Positions 46,325-54,656 of a stretch of DNA of 64,000 bases are shown in pieces. The number at the start of each line of letters is the position of its first letter. Within the stretch, counting starts at the first letter, position 1. Source of the DNA: Pseudomonas fulva (lineage in GTDB: Bacteria; Pseudomonadota; Gammaproteobacteria; Pseudomonadales; Pseudomonadaceae); the NCBI RefSeq assembly GCF_023517795.1, contig NZ_CP082928.1, positions 4,464,001-4,528,000 on the forward strand. Reading direction: 5' to 3'. Below the pieces are notes generated by a model. That model searched no databases, was not told where the DNA came from, and was given only the letters and a program-made list of their open reading frames with translations. The translations under genes were made by a program, and so were the position numbers.

Positions 46325-47254
46325 ATGAATTACGAGCTTCAGGACCTGCGCGCCTTCGTCAAGATCGCCGAGTTCGGCAATTTCCACGAAGCCGCCAACG
46401 CCATCCATCTCTCCCAGCCGGCTCTTACCCGGCGCATGCAGAAGCTGGAGGAGGGGCTGGGCACCCAGCTGCTCGACCGCACCACGCGGCGGGTCAGCCT
46501 TACCGCCGTGGGGCGTGATTTCCTGCCCAAGGCCCGGCGCCTGCTCGACGATTTCGAGCGCTCCATTCTGGGCATCCGCGAGTTGGCCGAGCGCCAGTCC
46601 GGGCAGGTGACCTTGGCGTGCATCCCGACGGCGGCGTTCTATTTCCTGCCCACGGTTATCCGTGAATTCAATCGCCAGTACCCGAAGATCCGCATCCGCA
46701 TTCTTGACCTCAGTGCCCACGAGGGCCTGGAGGCGGTGCTGCGCGGCGAGGCGGATTTCGGCATCAACATGCTCAGCGGCCAGCACGCCGAGATCGACTT
46801 CACGCCGCTGGTCAACGAGCCGTTCGTGCTGGCCTGCAGGCGTGACCATCCGCTGGCCGAGCAACCCCAGGTGGCGTGGCGCGAGTTGAGCGATTACCGG
46901 TTGATCGGGGTCGGCCGGTTGAGTGGCAACCGCGTGCTTCTCGACCACGGCCTGGCGCACCTCGACTGGCGGCCCAGCTGGTTCTACGAAGTGCAGCACC
47001 TGTCCACATCCCTGGGCATGGTCGAGGCGGGCCTGGGTATCGCCGCCATGCCGAGCCTGGCGATGCCGGCCGAGGATCACCCGATACTGGTGCAACGCCC
47101 GCTGGTCGATCCTGTTATCAGCCGCACCCTGGGGCTGGTTCGTCGCCATGGTTCCTCGCTGTCGCCGGCCGCCGAGCAATTCGTCGATACCCTGCTCAAG
47201 CAGTGGCCCGGCTATACCGCCCTGGGCACGGACAAGCAGGCCCAGGGCGACTAG
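46325..47254 (+). CDS. LysR-family transcriptional regulator
   Basis: 309 residues. N-terminal winged helix with the classic pattern LRAFVKIAEFGNFHEAAN...LSQPALTRRMQKLE, then an effector-binding domain (about 92-295). It sits between two PrpF-family isomerase genes, divergent from the first, and the same candidate operator lies before both. It probably activates the carboxylate uptake genes in response to an organic acid. GalR-like by context only. Confidence 0.93.
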   Translation: MNYELQDLRAFVKIAEFGNFHEAANAIHLSQPALTRRMQKLEEGLGTQLLDRTTRRVSLTAVGRDFLPKARRLLDDFERSILGIRELAERQSGQVTLACIPTAAFYFLPTVIREFNRQYPKIRIRILDLSAHEGLEAVLRGEADFGINMLSGQHAEIDFTPLVNEPFVLACRRDHPLAEQPQVAWRELSDYRLIGVGRLSGNRVLLDHGLAHLDWRPSWFYEVQHLSTSLGMVEAGLGIAAMPSLAMPAEDHPILVQRPLVDPVISRTLGLVRRHGSSLSPAAEQFVDTLLKQWPGYTALGTDKQAQGD

Positions 47255-47315
47255 CTGTCGCCAGCGCTGTTCAATGTCTCTGGCATTTGGCGGCTAGGGG
47301 CGGCCATTGCGCTAA

Positions 47316-47350
47316 GCGGAATTTCGCCGATTTCATCGGCAGAATTCCGC
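47316..47350 (+). repeat. long hairpin downstream of the LysR gene
   Basis: GCGGAATT-tc-GCCGAT / ATCGGC-ag-AATTCCGC with a 3-nt loop, 62 nt after the LysR stop. No T tract follows, so it is either a REP-like unit or an unconventional terminator. The rest of the 385-nt spacer has no gene. Confidence 0.5.
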
Positions 47351-47519
47351 CCTGAAGTGGCACAGGTTCAGGCTGCCGCAGCGCGATTGCGCACCTTCTT
47401 CCCGCACCGCGACTTATCACTGACACTCATACATGGCGTCCCATTGGGCGCCAAATTGCTGTTTATCGCGACGCGATCGAGTCGAGAATTCCCATGGGGC
47501 AAGTCGATGGTTGGCGCTT

Positions 47520-47544
47520 ATTTAATGCGTCAAGTGCATTAAAT
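47520..47544. promoter_or_regulatory. perfect ATTTAATGC inverted repeat upstream of isomerase 2
   Basis: ATTTAATGC-N7-GCATTAAAT, two perfect 9-bp arms about 95 nt before the start of the second isomerase gene. It is the full-length version of the dyads at 46211 and 46270 and has the size expected of a LysR-type box. Confidence 0.6.
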
Positions 47545-47639
47545 TCTGAAATATTTGCATTTGATGGAATTGTCAGTGCGTGTGACTCTTTTGCTCAAGG
47601 CATCAATCGGCCTGATTGATCAGTAAAAGAGAAGAAGTC

Positions 47640-48713
47640 ATGCGTATTCCCTGTGTGCTCATGCGCGGAGGCACCTCAAAAGGCCCGGTTTTCCTTGCCA
47701 GCGACTTGCCTGAGTCGATTGACGAGCGAAACGAAGTGCTGCTGTCGGTCATGGGGGCAGGACACGAGCTGGAAATCGACGGCATCGGTGGTGGCAGCCC
47801 GCAGACCAGCAAGGTCGCCATCGTCAGTGCGTCCAGCCACCCGGATGCTGACGTCGATTATCTGTTCGTGCAGGTCATGGTGTCCGAGCGCCGCGTCGAT
47901 ACGGCGCCGAACTGCGGCAACATGCTCTGCGCGGTTGGCCCGTTCGCCATCGAGCAGGGTCTGGTCAAGGCCGGCCATCGCACCACTGACGTGCGTATCC
48001 GCAACCTGAATACCGGTACGTTCGTGTGCTCGAAGGTACAGACCCCTGGCGGCGCTGTGACCTATGCCGGCAACACCCGTATCGATGGTGTGCCAGGTGT
48101 CGCGGCGCCCATCGAGCTGACGTTCCTGGACGCTGCCGGCAGCAAGACCGGCAAGCTGTTCCCCACCGGCAACACTCGCGATCGGTTCGACGGTGTGCAA
48201 ACCACCTGCATCGACATGGCCATGCCGATGGTGCTGATCGACGCCGCCAGCCTCGGCAGGAGCGGCCGTGAATCGCCTGCCGAGCTGGATGCCGACAAAG
48301 CGTTTCTCGCCCGCCTCGAATCGATCCGCCTGCAGGCGGGCCTGGCCATGGGGCTGGGCGACGTCAGCGACAAGGTCATTCCGAAACCCGTCCTGCTGGC
48401 GCCTGCGTCCTCGGGCGGTACCATTCAGGTCCGCTACTTCATGCCCCACGCCTGTCATCGCGCCCTGGCGATCACCGGTTCGATCGGCCTGGCGACTGCC
48501 TGCGTCAGCCCGCACACCGTGGCGGCCGACCTGCTCGGGCTTGCTGACCATGCAGAGCGCCTGAACCAGGTGCGTATCGAGCACCCGAGCGGGTCGATCG
48601 ATGTCGCCTTGGGGTACAGCGGCAAGACGATTCGCGCCTCCGTGGTACGCACCGCCCGGCGGCTGTTTTCCGGAGAGGTACACGCCCCGGAAGGGCAACG
48701 TCTGGCCGGCTGA
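47640..48713 (+). CDS. PrpF/GalD-family isomerase, copy 2
   Basis: 357 residues from ATG 47640 with a purine-rich site upstream. Very similar to copy 1 throughout: MRGGTSKGPVF, NCGNMLCAVGPFAIEQG, MPMVLIDA and HACHRA; the active-site cysteine region is intact. It leads a plus-strand set with DctA-like and CitMHS carriers. The strong similarity suggests duplication, with each copy kept beside a different transporter, so the two may serve related substrates. Confidence 0.88.
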   Translation: MRIPCVLMRGGTSKGPVFLASDLPESIDERNEVLLSVMGAGHELEIDGIGGGSPQTSKVAIVSASSHPDADVDYLFVQVMVSERRVDTAPNCGNMLCAVGPFAIEQGLVKAGHRTTDVRIRNLNTGTFVCSKVQTPGGAVTYAGNTRIDGVPGVAAPIELTFLDAAGSKTGKLFPTGNTRDRFDGVQTTCIDMAMPMVLIDAASLGRSGRESPAELDADKAFLARLESIRLQAGLAMGLGDVSDKVIPKPVLLAPASSGGTIQVRYFMPHACHRALAITGSIGLATACVSPHTVAADLLGLADHAERLNQVRIEHPSGSIDVALGYSGKTIRASVVRTARRLFSGEVHAPEGQRLAG

Positions 48714-48773
48714 ACCGCCGGCCGGCACGAAAATTTGCGCATCCGAACAATTTCTATAAATGGGTGATGCCTG

Positions 48774-50084
48774 ATGAAAGTCGTCAGATCGTTATATTTC
48801 CAGATCCTCTGCGCCGTGCTGCTCGGTGTACTGGTCGGCCACTTCTGGGCGCAGCAAGCCACTGCCCTCAAACCACTAGGCGATGCGTTCATCAAGCTGG
48901 TGAAAATGATGATCGCCCCGGTGGTGTTCTGCACCATCGTCACCGGTATCGCCGGGATGACCGAGAAAAGCGCGCTGGGTCGCCTGATGGGCAAGACCCT
49001 GGGGTTGTTCCTCGGCCTCACGGTGATCAGCCTGATGATCGGCCTCTGTGCGGTTTATCTGTTCCAGCCGGGCGTCGGCATGAACGTCGACCCCAGCAAG
49101 CTCAATACCGAGGGGCTTTCCCAGTACACGGCTTCGGCAGCCAGGCTCGGCGTGGTCGAGTTCTTCATGCACATCATCCCCAGCACCTTCATGGGCGCCT
49201 TCGCCGAGGGTGAAGTGCTGCCGGTGCTGTTCATCGCCGTGCTCTCGGGCTTTGCCCTGTCGTCGATCGGGGATGCCGGCAAGCCGCTGCTCGATGTGCT
49301 CGAGGCTGCTTCGAAGATGGTCTTCAAGATCTTCTCCTACCTGATGCGCTTCGCGCCGATCGGCGCCTTCGGCGCCATTGCCTTCACCGTCGGCCAGTAC
49401 GGCATCACCTCCCTGGGCTCACTGGCCAAGCTGATCATGACGCTGTACATCGCCTGCGCCTTCTTCGTGTTCGTGGTGCTTGGCGGGCTATGCCGCCTGT
49501 ACGGTTTCAGCCTGTGGAAGCTGTTGCGCTACTTGCGCGAAGAGTTCCTGGTGGTGCTCGGCACCTCGTCTACCGAGCCGGTGCTGCCGCGCATGCTGGA
49601 AAAACTCCAGGCGCTCGGTTGCCGCAAATCGGTGGTCGGCCTGGTGCTGCCAACCGGCTACTCGTTCAACCTCGACGGCACGGCGATCTACCTGTCGCTG
49701 GCGGCGGTGTTTATCGCCCAGGCCTGCAACATCGACCTGTCGCTCACCCAGATCGTCACCATGCTGGCGGTCATGCTGCTGTCCTCGAAGGGCGCCGCCG
49801 GTGTCACCGGTAGCGGCTTCGTCGCCCTGGCGTCGACCCTGTCGGTGATGCACGACCTGCCGCTCGCCGGTCTGGCGCTGCTGATCGGCATCGACCGCTT
49901 CATGTCCGAAGCCCGCGCGCTTACCAGCCTGGCCAGCAACGCGGTGGCCACCGTGGTGGTGTCGCTCTCCGAAGGCGCCTGTGATCGCCGAACCCTGCAC
50001 GCCGTGCTCGACGAGCGGCCTGAGCCCCCAGGCAGCCAGACGCAGCCTGCCTGGCAGGCGGCTCCCCAGTCACCCTTGAAGTAA
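48774..50084 (+). CDS. dctA: DctA-like dicarboxylate:cation symporter
   Basis: 436 residues, DAACS family. Eight membrane helices with re-entrant loop motifs: GTSSTEPVLPRML (serine-rich HP1), GYSFNLDGTAIYLSLA and SSKGAAGVTGSGF (HP2). Sodium- or proton-coupled uptake of C4-dicarboxylates; related carriers take glutamate. The C-terminal tail is a little longer than usual (Pro/Gln-rich). It follows isomerase 2 by 60 nt. A second dctA elsewhere in the genome is likely, so this one may be specialised. Confidence 0.92.
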   Translation: MKVVRSLYFQILCAVLLGVLVGHFWAQQATALKPLGDAFIKLVKMMIAPVVFCTIVTGIAGMTEKSALGRLMGKTLGLFLGLTVISLMIGLCAVYLFQPGVGMNVDPSKLNTEGLSQYTASAARLGVVEFFMHIIPSTFMGAFAEGEVLPVLFIAVLSGFALSSIGDAGKPLLDVLEAASKMVFKIFSYLMRFAPIGAFGAIAFTVGQYGITSLGSLAKLIMTLYIACAFFVFVVLGGLCRLYGFSLWKLLRYLREEFLVVLGTSSTEPVLPRMLEKLQALGCRKSVVGLVLPTGYSFNLDGTAIYLSLAAVFIAQACNIDLSLTQIVTMLAVMLLSSKGAAGVTGSGFVALASTLSVMHDLPLAGLALLIGIDRFMSEARALTSLASNAVATVVVSLSEGACDRRTLHAVLDERPEPPGSQTQPAWQAAPQSPLK

Positions 50085-50168
50085 CCATTTGCCTGAACGC
50101 CTGCCGCAGCGGCTGTGCCGGTGCGGCAGCGAATGCTCGTCTCAATAACAGAACAAGAGAGAATTCAG

Positions 50169-51473
50169 ATGCTCGCTCTACTCGGGTTGGCGATGGTGGT
50201 CGTGTTCACCTACATGATCATGTCCAAGCGCATGTCGCCCATCGTGGCACTGACCTTCATTCCCATCGCGTTCGCCATTGCCGGCGGCTTCGGCGACTCC
50301 ACCGGCAAGATGATTCTCGACGGCCTGAAAATGGTCGCGCCATCGGCGGCCTTGCTGCTGTTCGCCATTCTGTTCTTTGGCCTGATGATCGACACCGGTC
50401 TGTTCGACCCACTGATCCGGGTGATCCTGCGCAAGGTCAATGGCGACCCGGTGAAGATCGCGGTCGGCACCGCCTTGCTGTCGCTGACCGTCGCCCTGGA
50501 CGGCGACGGCACCACCACCTACATGATCACCTGCGCGGCGATGCTGCCGCTGTACCGGCGCATCGGCATGAACCCCATGGTGCTCGCCACGGTGTCGATG
50601 CTGTCGTTGAGCATCATGAGCGGCATGACCCCGTGGGGCGGCCCGGCCACCCGGGCCATCGCCGCCCTGGGCCTGGATGCCTCCGACTACTTCGTCCCGC
50701 TGCTGCCGACCATGGTCGCTGGCGCCGCCTGCGTGGTGCTGATCGCCTATATCCTCGGCCGCAAGGAGCGCGCGCGTATCGGCAATACCGAACTGCAGGC
50801 CGGCGGTGGCGAGTGCTACATCAAGCAGATCCTCGGCGACCAGCCCTACAAGCGCCCGCGCTTCGTGTGGATCAACCTGCTGCTGGTGGTCGCGGTGATG
50901 ACCGCGCTGGTGATGGGCCTGGCCCACGCCGCGGTGCTGTTCCTGGTCGGTTTCGTGATCGCCCTGATGGTCAACTACCCGCAACTCGACATTCAGAAAG
51001 AACGCATCCTGGCTCACTCCGGCAACGCCATGACCGTGGTGCTGCTGGTGTTCGCCGCCGGGGTGTTCGCCGGCATCTTCTCGGGCACCAGGATGGTCGA
51101 CGCGCTGGCGCAGAGCATCGTCGACATGATTCCGCCGTCCTGGGGGCACCTGTTCCCGCTGGTGGTGGCGATCACCAGCATGCCGCTGACCTTCGTGCTG
51201 TCCAACGACGCCTACTACTTCGGCGTGGTGCCGATTCTGGCCAAGGCCGCGGCGGCCTACGGCATCAGCCCGCTGGAAATCGCCCGGGCATCGATCCTCG
51301 TCCAGCCGGTGCACCTGATGAGCCCGTTGGTGGCCTCCACCCTGTTGCTGGTCGGCATGGTCGACAAGGACATCGGCGATTTCCAGAAGGCCACCGTGAA
51401 GTGGGCCGTGCTGCTGTCGCTGGCCGTCACCTTCGTGGCGGTGATCACCGGGGCGATTTCCTTGCTGGTCTGA
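50169..51473 (+). CDS. CitMHS-family citrate/tricarboxylate carrier
   Basis: 434 residues from ATG 50169, after a GAGAGA site. About 11-12 membrane helices, with the family segment ALDGDGTTTYMIT near 115-127 and LSNDAYYFGVVPIL in the second half. CitM/CitH proteins import citrate as a metal complex with protons. It follows the DctA-like gene by 84 nt. Two secondary carriers after one isomerase suggest a broad unsaturated di/tricarboxylate diet. Confidence 0.92.
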   Translation: MLALLGLAMVVVFTYMIMSKRMSPIVALTFIPIAFAIAGGFGDSTGKMILDGLKMVAPSAALLLFAILFFGLMIDTGLFDPLIRVILRKVNGDPVKIAVGTALLSLTVALDGDGTTTYMITCAAMLPLYRRIGMNPMVLATVSMLSLSIMSGMTPWGGPATRAIAALGLDASDYFVPLLPTMVAGAACVVLIAYILGRKERARIGNTELQAGGGECYIKQILGDQPYKRPRFVWINLLLVVAVMTALVMGLAHAAVLFLVGFVIALMVNYPQLDIQKERILAHSGNAMTVVLLVFAAGVFAGIFSGTRMVDALAQSIVDMIPPSWGHLFPLVVAITSMPLTFVLSNDAYYFGVVPILAKAAAAYGISPLEIARASILVQPVHLMSPLVASTLLLVGMVDKDIGDFQKATVKWAVLLSLAVTFVAVITGAISLLV

Positions 51474-51489
51474 TCGGTCGGCTTCACAG

Positions 51490-51515
51490 GGCTGCCCGAG
51501 GGCAGCCGGTTTCGT
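51490..51515 (+). terminator. probable terminator after the CitMHS gene
   Basis: GGCTGCC-CGAG-GGCAGCC stem followed by GGTTTCGTT, 16 nt after the stop. The T tract is weak. Confidence 0.55.
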
Positions 51516-51606
51516 TCACGACCGGTTATCCGCCTGTCGGCAGGGTCGAACGCCAGGCCGCTGCGGTCAGTCGGTTGGATATCAATCACCGACTGGAGCG
51601 AACGCA

Positions 51607-51918
51607 ATGTCCATTTCCGATAAGCAAGGCAGCAGTAACGTCCAGGGTTGGGAGCGTGCGCTGTCCATCGGCAGCGGTATCGCCATGGCCCGTGGCGGCC
51701 TCAAGCGTGGCGGCATACTCGGCCTGGCCCGCGCGGCGTTTGGCGGCATGCTGGTGGCCCGCGGCCTGAGCGGCCACTGCCGCCTGAAGAGCATCATGGA
51801 GGACGCCCGCTCGATGCGCCCCGACGTGGACCGTATCGCCGACACCGTGACGCGCATCGAAGGCGAGATCGCCGAGCGCGTCAAACCCGTCGCCAAGAAG
51901 CTCAGCGACGGCGTCTGA
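51607..51918 (+). CDS. small DUF2892-like membrane protein
   Basis: 103 residues. The N-terminal half (WERALSIGSGIAMARGG then GILGLARAAFGGMLVARGLSGHC) has the hydrophobic glycine/alanine hairpin of YgaP-type DUF2892 domains. The second half is a charged helix (about 62-103) rather than a rhodanese domain. Probably an inner-membrane protein with a cytoplasmic tail; function unknown. A terminator follows. Confidence 0.78.
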   Translation: MSISDKQGSSNVQGWERALSIGSGIAMARGGLKRGGILGLARAAFGGMLVARGLSGHCRLKSIMEDARSMRPDVDRIADTVTRIEGEIAERVKPVAKKLSDGV

Positions 51919-51934
51919 TACGCTGCAATCCTCG

Positions 51935-51964
51935 ACCGCCCCGCCTCAACGGGGCGGTTTCGTT
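51935..51964 (+). terminator. intrinsic terminator
   Basis: ACCGCCCCG / CGGGGCGGT stem with a 6-nt loop and TTCGTTT, 16 nt after the DUF2892-like gene. Confidence 0.8.
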
Positions 51965-51987
51965 TGTGCCATCGGCAAGGAGACCCC

Positions 51988-52314
51988 ATGAGCAATTCCT
52001 ATAGCGCCACCGCCCCGACGCCCGCCGAGGTGCAGGCAATGCCCGGCATGACCCTGCTCGAGTTCGGCACCGACTGGTGCGGCCATTGCCAGGCCGCCCA
52101 GCCGCTGCTGGCCAAGGTGTTGCCGGATTACCCCGAGGTACAGCACCTGAAAATCGAGGACGGCAGTGGTCGCCCGCTGGGGCGTTCGTTTCGCGTCAAG
52201 TTGTGGCCGACGCTGGTGCTGTTGCGCGATGGTGTGGAGGTCACCCGCCTGGTGCGGCCGACCGGCAGCAGCGTGATCGAGGAGGCGATGGAGCAACTGG
52301 TCGGCGAAGGGTGA
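51988..52314 (+). CDS. thioredoxin-family protein
   Basis: 108 residues from ATG 51988 with AAGGAG 6 nt upstream. Thioredoxin fold with the redox pair Cys31-Gly-His-Cys34 (DWCGHC) and the cis-proline segment KLWPTLVLL. No signal peptide, so cytoplasmic. The CGHC centre is more oxidising than the CGPC of classic thioredoxin. Electron donor and targets unknown. Confidence 0.9.
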   Translation: MSNSYSATAPTPAEVQAMPGMTLLEFGTDWCGHCQAAQPLLAKVLPDYPEVQHLKIEDGSGRPLGRSFRVKLWPTLVLLRDGVEVTRLVRPTGSSVIEEAMEQLVGEG

Positions 52315-52384
52315 GGTCGTCACTTTTCCTGAATTTTCCCGCTGCAGGACAAGTCCACCAGATAGACCCACAGCGGAGATCATC

Positions 52385-52822
52385 ATGAGCACATCCAAGC
52401 AATCTGCCACGCCCCAGGAGATCGACGACATGGAGGATCGCATGGGGTCGATCGAGCAGCTCGACTTCAGCGATCGCCAGGATGATCGTGAAGGGCGTAT
52501 CGGCGACCGCCTTCCCGATGACGAAGTGCAGCACGAGTACCCCGACGAGCGCGTGCGCGAAGCAGGGCAGAGTGGTGGCGAAACCCTGAGGGAAGGCCGC
52601 CACGAGGATGGCGTAAGCCTCGACGACCTGAGTCCGGAGACACTGATCGACGACACTGGCGCACGCTCCCCCCGTGAGCGTGGCGACGACATGCCGGCCG
52701 ACCGCGACCTGAGCATCGTGAGCGAAGGCGATATCGGTGCCGGCGAAGGGCTCGACGAAGAGGAGATGGCGCGTCGCCGCCCCCTCGATGGCGTGCCGTG
52801 GGACGGCAAGCCGCAGCCTTGA
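52385..52822 (+). CDS. acidic hypothetical protein
   Basis: 145 residues, ribosome site GGAG. Extremely rich in Asp, Glu and Arg, with almost no hydrophobic core, so probably disordered. The N-terminal piece IDDMEDRMGSIEQLDFSD recurs, to my recollection, in other pseudomonads under the name HPr-related protein, but no phosphocarrier motif is visible. Followed by a strong terminator. Confidence 0.72.
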   Translation: MSTSKQSATPQEIDDMEDRMGSIEQLDFSDRQDDREGRIGDRLPDDEVQHEYPDERVREAGQSGGETLREGRHEDGVSLDDLSPETLIDDTGARSPRERGDDMPADRDLSIVSEGDIGAGEGLDEEEMARRRPLDGVPWDGKPQP

Positions 52823-52832
52823 GGGCAGCGTG

Positions 52833-52861
52833 AAGGCATGGCTTGGGCCATGCCTTTTTTA
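52833..52861 (+). terminator. intrinsic terminator
   Basis: AAGGCATGGC / GCCATGCCTT stem with a 4-nt loop and six T, just after the acidic-protein gene. Confidence 0.88.
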
Positions 52862-52907
52862 TTGCCTGCTTATGCGTCGCCGATTTGACAGGCTTGCAAT
52901 TGCAGGC

Positions 52908-52927
52908 TTACGTTTACGTAAAGGTAA
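52908..52927. promoter_or_regulatory. candidate LiuR operator/promoter
   Basis: TTACGTTTACGTAA followed by AGGTAA, a near-palindrome with the perfect core TTTACGTAAA, 21 nt before the liuR start. MerR proteins bind dyads in the promoter spacer, and liuR regulates its own operon in related bacteria. Confidence 0.5.
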
Positions 52928-52947
52928 CCTAAAGGCGCCGCCGCGAC

Positions 52948-53334
52948 ATGAGCGTTTCCCACAGCATTTCCGATCTGGCCCGGGAGCTGGGCGTCACTAT
53001 CCGCACCATTCGCTTCTATGAGGAGCAGGGCATGCTCGCGCCCGAGCGGCGAGGCCAGGAGCGCATCTACAGCGCCCGCGACCGGGTGACCTTGACGCTG
53101 ATCCTGCGTGGCAAGCGCATCGGCTTCTCCCTGGCCGAATGCAAAGAGTTGATCGACCTCTATGACCCGGCCGGCGGCAACCGCAAGCAGCTCGACCACT
53201 TTCTGGAGAAGATCACCGAGCGTCGCGAGCACCTCGCTCGCCAACTGCTCGACATCCAGCAGATGCAGCGCGAACTCGACACCGCCGAGCAGCGTTGCCT
53301 GAGCGCCCTGAAGGCCATTCCCACCACCGCCTGA
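52948..53334 (+). CDS. liuR: MerR-family regulator of the leucine/isovalerate operon
   Basis: 128 residues. N-terminal MerR helix-turn-helix and wing (ISDLARELGVTIRTIRFYEEQGML ... RIYSARD region), then a coiled-coil dimerisation helix (about 80-120). No metal-binding cysteine pair, which fits LiuR rather than a metal sensor. It lies 57 nt upstream of liuA in the same direction, the usual order in Pseudomonas. Confidence 0.93.
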   Translation: MSVSHSISDLARELGVTIRTIRFYEEQGMLAPERRGQERIYSARDRVTLTLILRGKRIGFSLAECKELIDLYDPAGGNRKQLDHFLEKITERREHLARQLLDIQQMQRELDTAEQRCLSALKAIPTTA

Positions 53335-53391
53335 ACCCCCGATCACCGACCGTTTGACGCTTCCTACAACTACAACAAGGAGAGTCGTTAC

Positions 53392-54573
53392 ATGAGCATC
53401 CTGCCAGGCCTGAATTTCTTCCTTGGCGAGGAAATCGACATGCTGCGCGACGCGGTCGCCGGCTTCGCTGCCAAGGAAATCGCCCCGCGCGCCGCCGAGG
53501 CCGACCGCACCGACCAGTTTCCCATGGACCTGTGGCGCAAGTTCGGCGACATGGGCCTGCTCGGCCTGACCGTCAGCGAAGAGTACGGCGGCGCCGGCAT
53601 GGGCTACCTGGCCCATATGGTCGCCATGGAGGAAATCTCCCGCGCCGCCGGTGGCATCGGCCTGTCCTACGGCGCCCATTCCAACCTCTGCGTGAACCAG
53701 ATCAACCGCAACGGCAGCGACGAACAGAAGCGCCGTTTCCTGCCCAAGCTGATCAGCGGCGAGCATATCGGCGCCCTGGCGATGAGCGAGCCCAACGCCG
53801 GCTCCGACGTGGTGTCGATGAAGCTGCGCGCCGACCGCAAGGGCGACCATTTCGTGCTCAACGGCAGCAAGATGTGGATCACCAACGGCCCGGACTGCGA
53901 CGTGCTGGTGGTCTACGCCAAGACCGATCCGGCAGCCGGCGCCAAGGGCATGACCGCCTTCATTGTCGAGAAGGGCAGCCGGGGCTTCTCCGTGGCGCAG
54001 AAGCTCGACAAGCTCGGCATGCGCGGCTCGCACACCGGCGAGCTGGTGTTCCAGAACGTCGAGGTGCCGGCCGAGAACGTGCTGGGCGGCGTTGGCGAGG
54101 GCGCGCGGGTGCTGATGAGTGGCCTGGATTACGAACGCGCCGTGCTCTCCGGCGGGCCGCTGGGGCTGATGCAGGCGGCGATGGACGTGGTGGTGCCCTA
54201 TATTCACGATCGCAAGCAGTTCGGCCAGAGCATCGGCGAGTTCCAGCTGATCCAGGGCAAGCTCGCCGACATGTACACCACCCAGCAGGCCTGCCGCGCC
54301 TACCTCTACGCGGTAGGCAAGCAGCTCGACGCGCTGGGCAGCGAGCACGTGCGCCAGGTGCGCAAGGACTGCGCCGGGGTGATTCTCTACGCCGCCGAAA
54401 AAGCCACCTGGCTGGCCGGCGAGGCGATCCAGATCCTTGGTGGCAACGGCTACATCAACGAATTCCCGGTCGGGCGGCTGTGGCGTGACGCCAAGCTCTA
54501 CGAGATCGGCGCCGGCACCAGCGAGATCCGCCGCATGCTGATCGGCCGCGAGCTGTTCAACGAAACGGCTTGA
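53392..54573 (+). CDS. liuA: isovaleryl-CoA dehydrogenase
   Basis: 393 residues. FAD enzyme converting isovaleryl-CoA to 3-methylcrotonyl-CoA, passing electrons to ETF. Acyl-CoA dehydrogenase motifs: [20 protein letters not shown], and the catalytic glutamate in the [16 protein letters not shown] region, the site used by isovaleryl-CoA dehydrogenases. The end has [19 protein letters not shown]. First structural gene of the liu operon. Confidence 0.96.
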   Translation: MSILPGLNFFLGEEIDMLRDAVAGFAAKEIAPRAAEADRTDQFPMDLWRKFGDMGLLGLTVSEEYGGAGMGYLAHMVAMEEISRAAGGIGLSYGAHSNLCVNQINRNGSDEQKRRFLPKLISGEHIGALAMSEPNAGSDVVSMKLRADRKGDHFVLNGSKMWITNGPDCDVLVVYAKTDPAAGAKGMTAFIVEKGSRGFSVAQKLDKLGMRGSHTGELVFQNVEVPAENVLGGVGEGARVLMSGLDYERAVLSGGPLGLMQAAMDVVVPYIHDRKQFGQSIGEFQLIQGKLADMYTTQQACRAYLYAVGKQLDALGSEHVRQVRKDCAGVILYAAEKATWLAGEAIQILGGNGYINEFPVGRLWRDAKLYEIGAGTSEIRRMLIGRELFNETA

Positions 54574-54599
54574 TCTGAGCCCCTGGTTTTCATGGTTCA

Positions 54600-54638
54600 G
54601 GACAGGTTTAAAAACGCCGGTAATTTTTAAATCTGTCC
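54600..54638 (+). repeat. hairpin in the liuA-liuB spacer
   Basis: GGACAG-g-TTTAAAAA / TTTTTAAA-t-CTGTCC with a 9-nt loop: 15 bp with one G-T wobble, ending 19 nt before the liuB ATG. It could be an RNA processing or stability element, or an attenuator, that separates liuA from liuBCDE expression. Confidence 0.6.
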
Positions 54639-54656
54639 GTCAGTTGGAGCCTTGCC

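Noticed and set aside
47357..47542. 61-codon ORF between the LysR gene and isomerase 2
   Set aside because: It crosses the palindromic operator and lacks a ribosome site.
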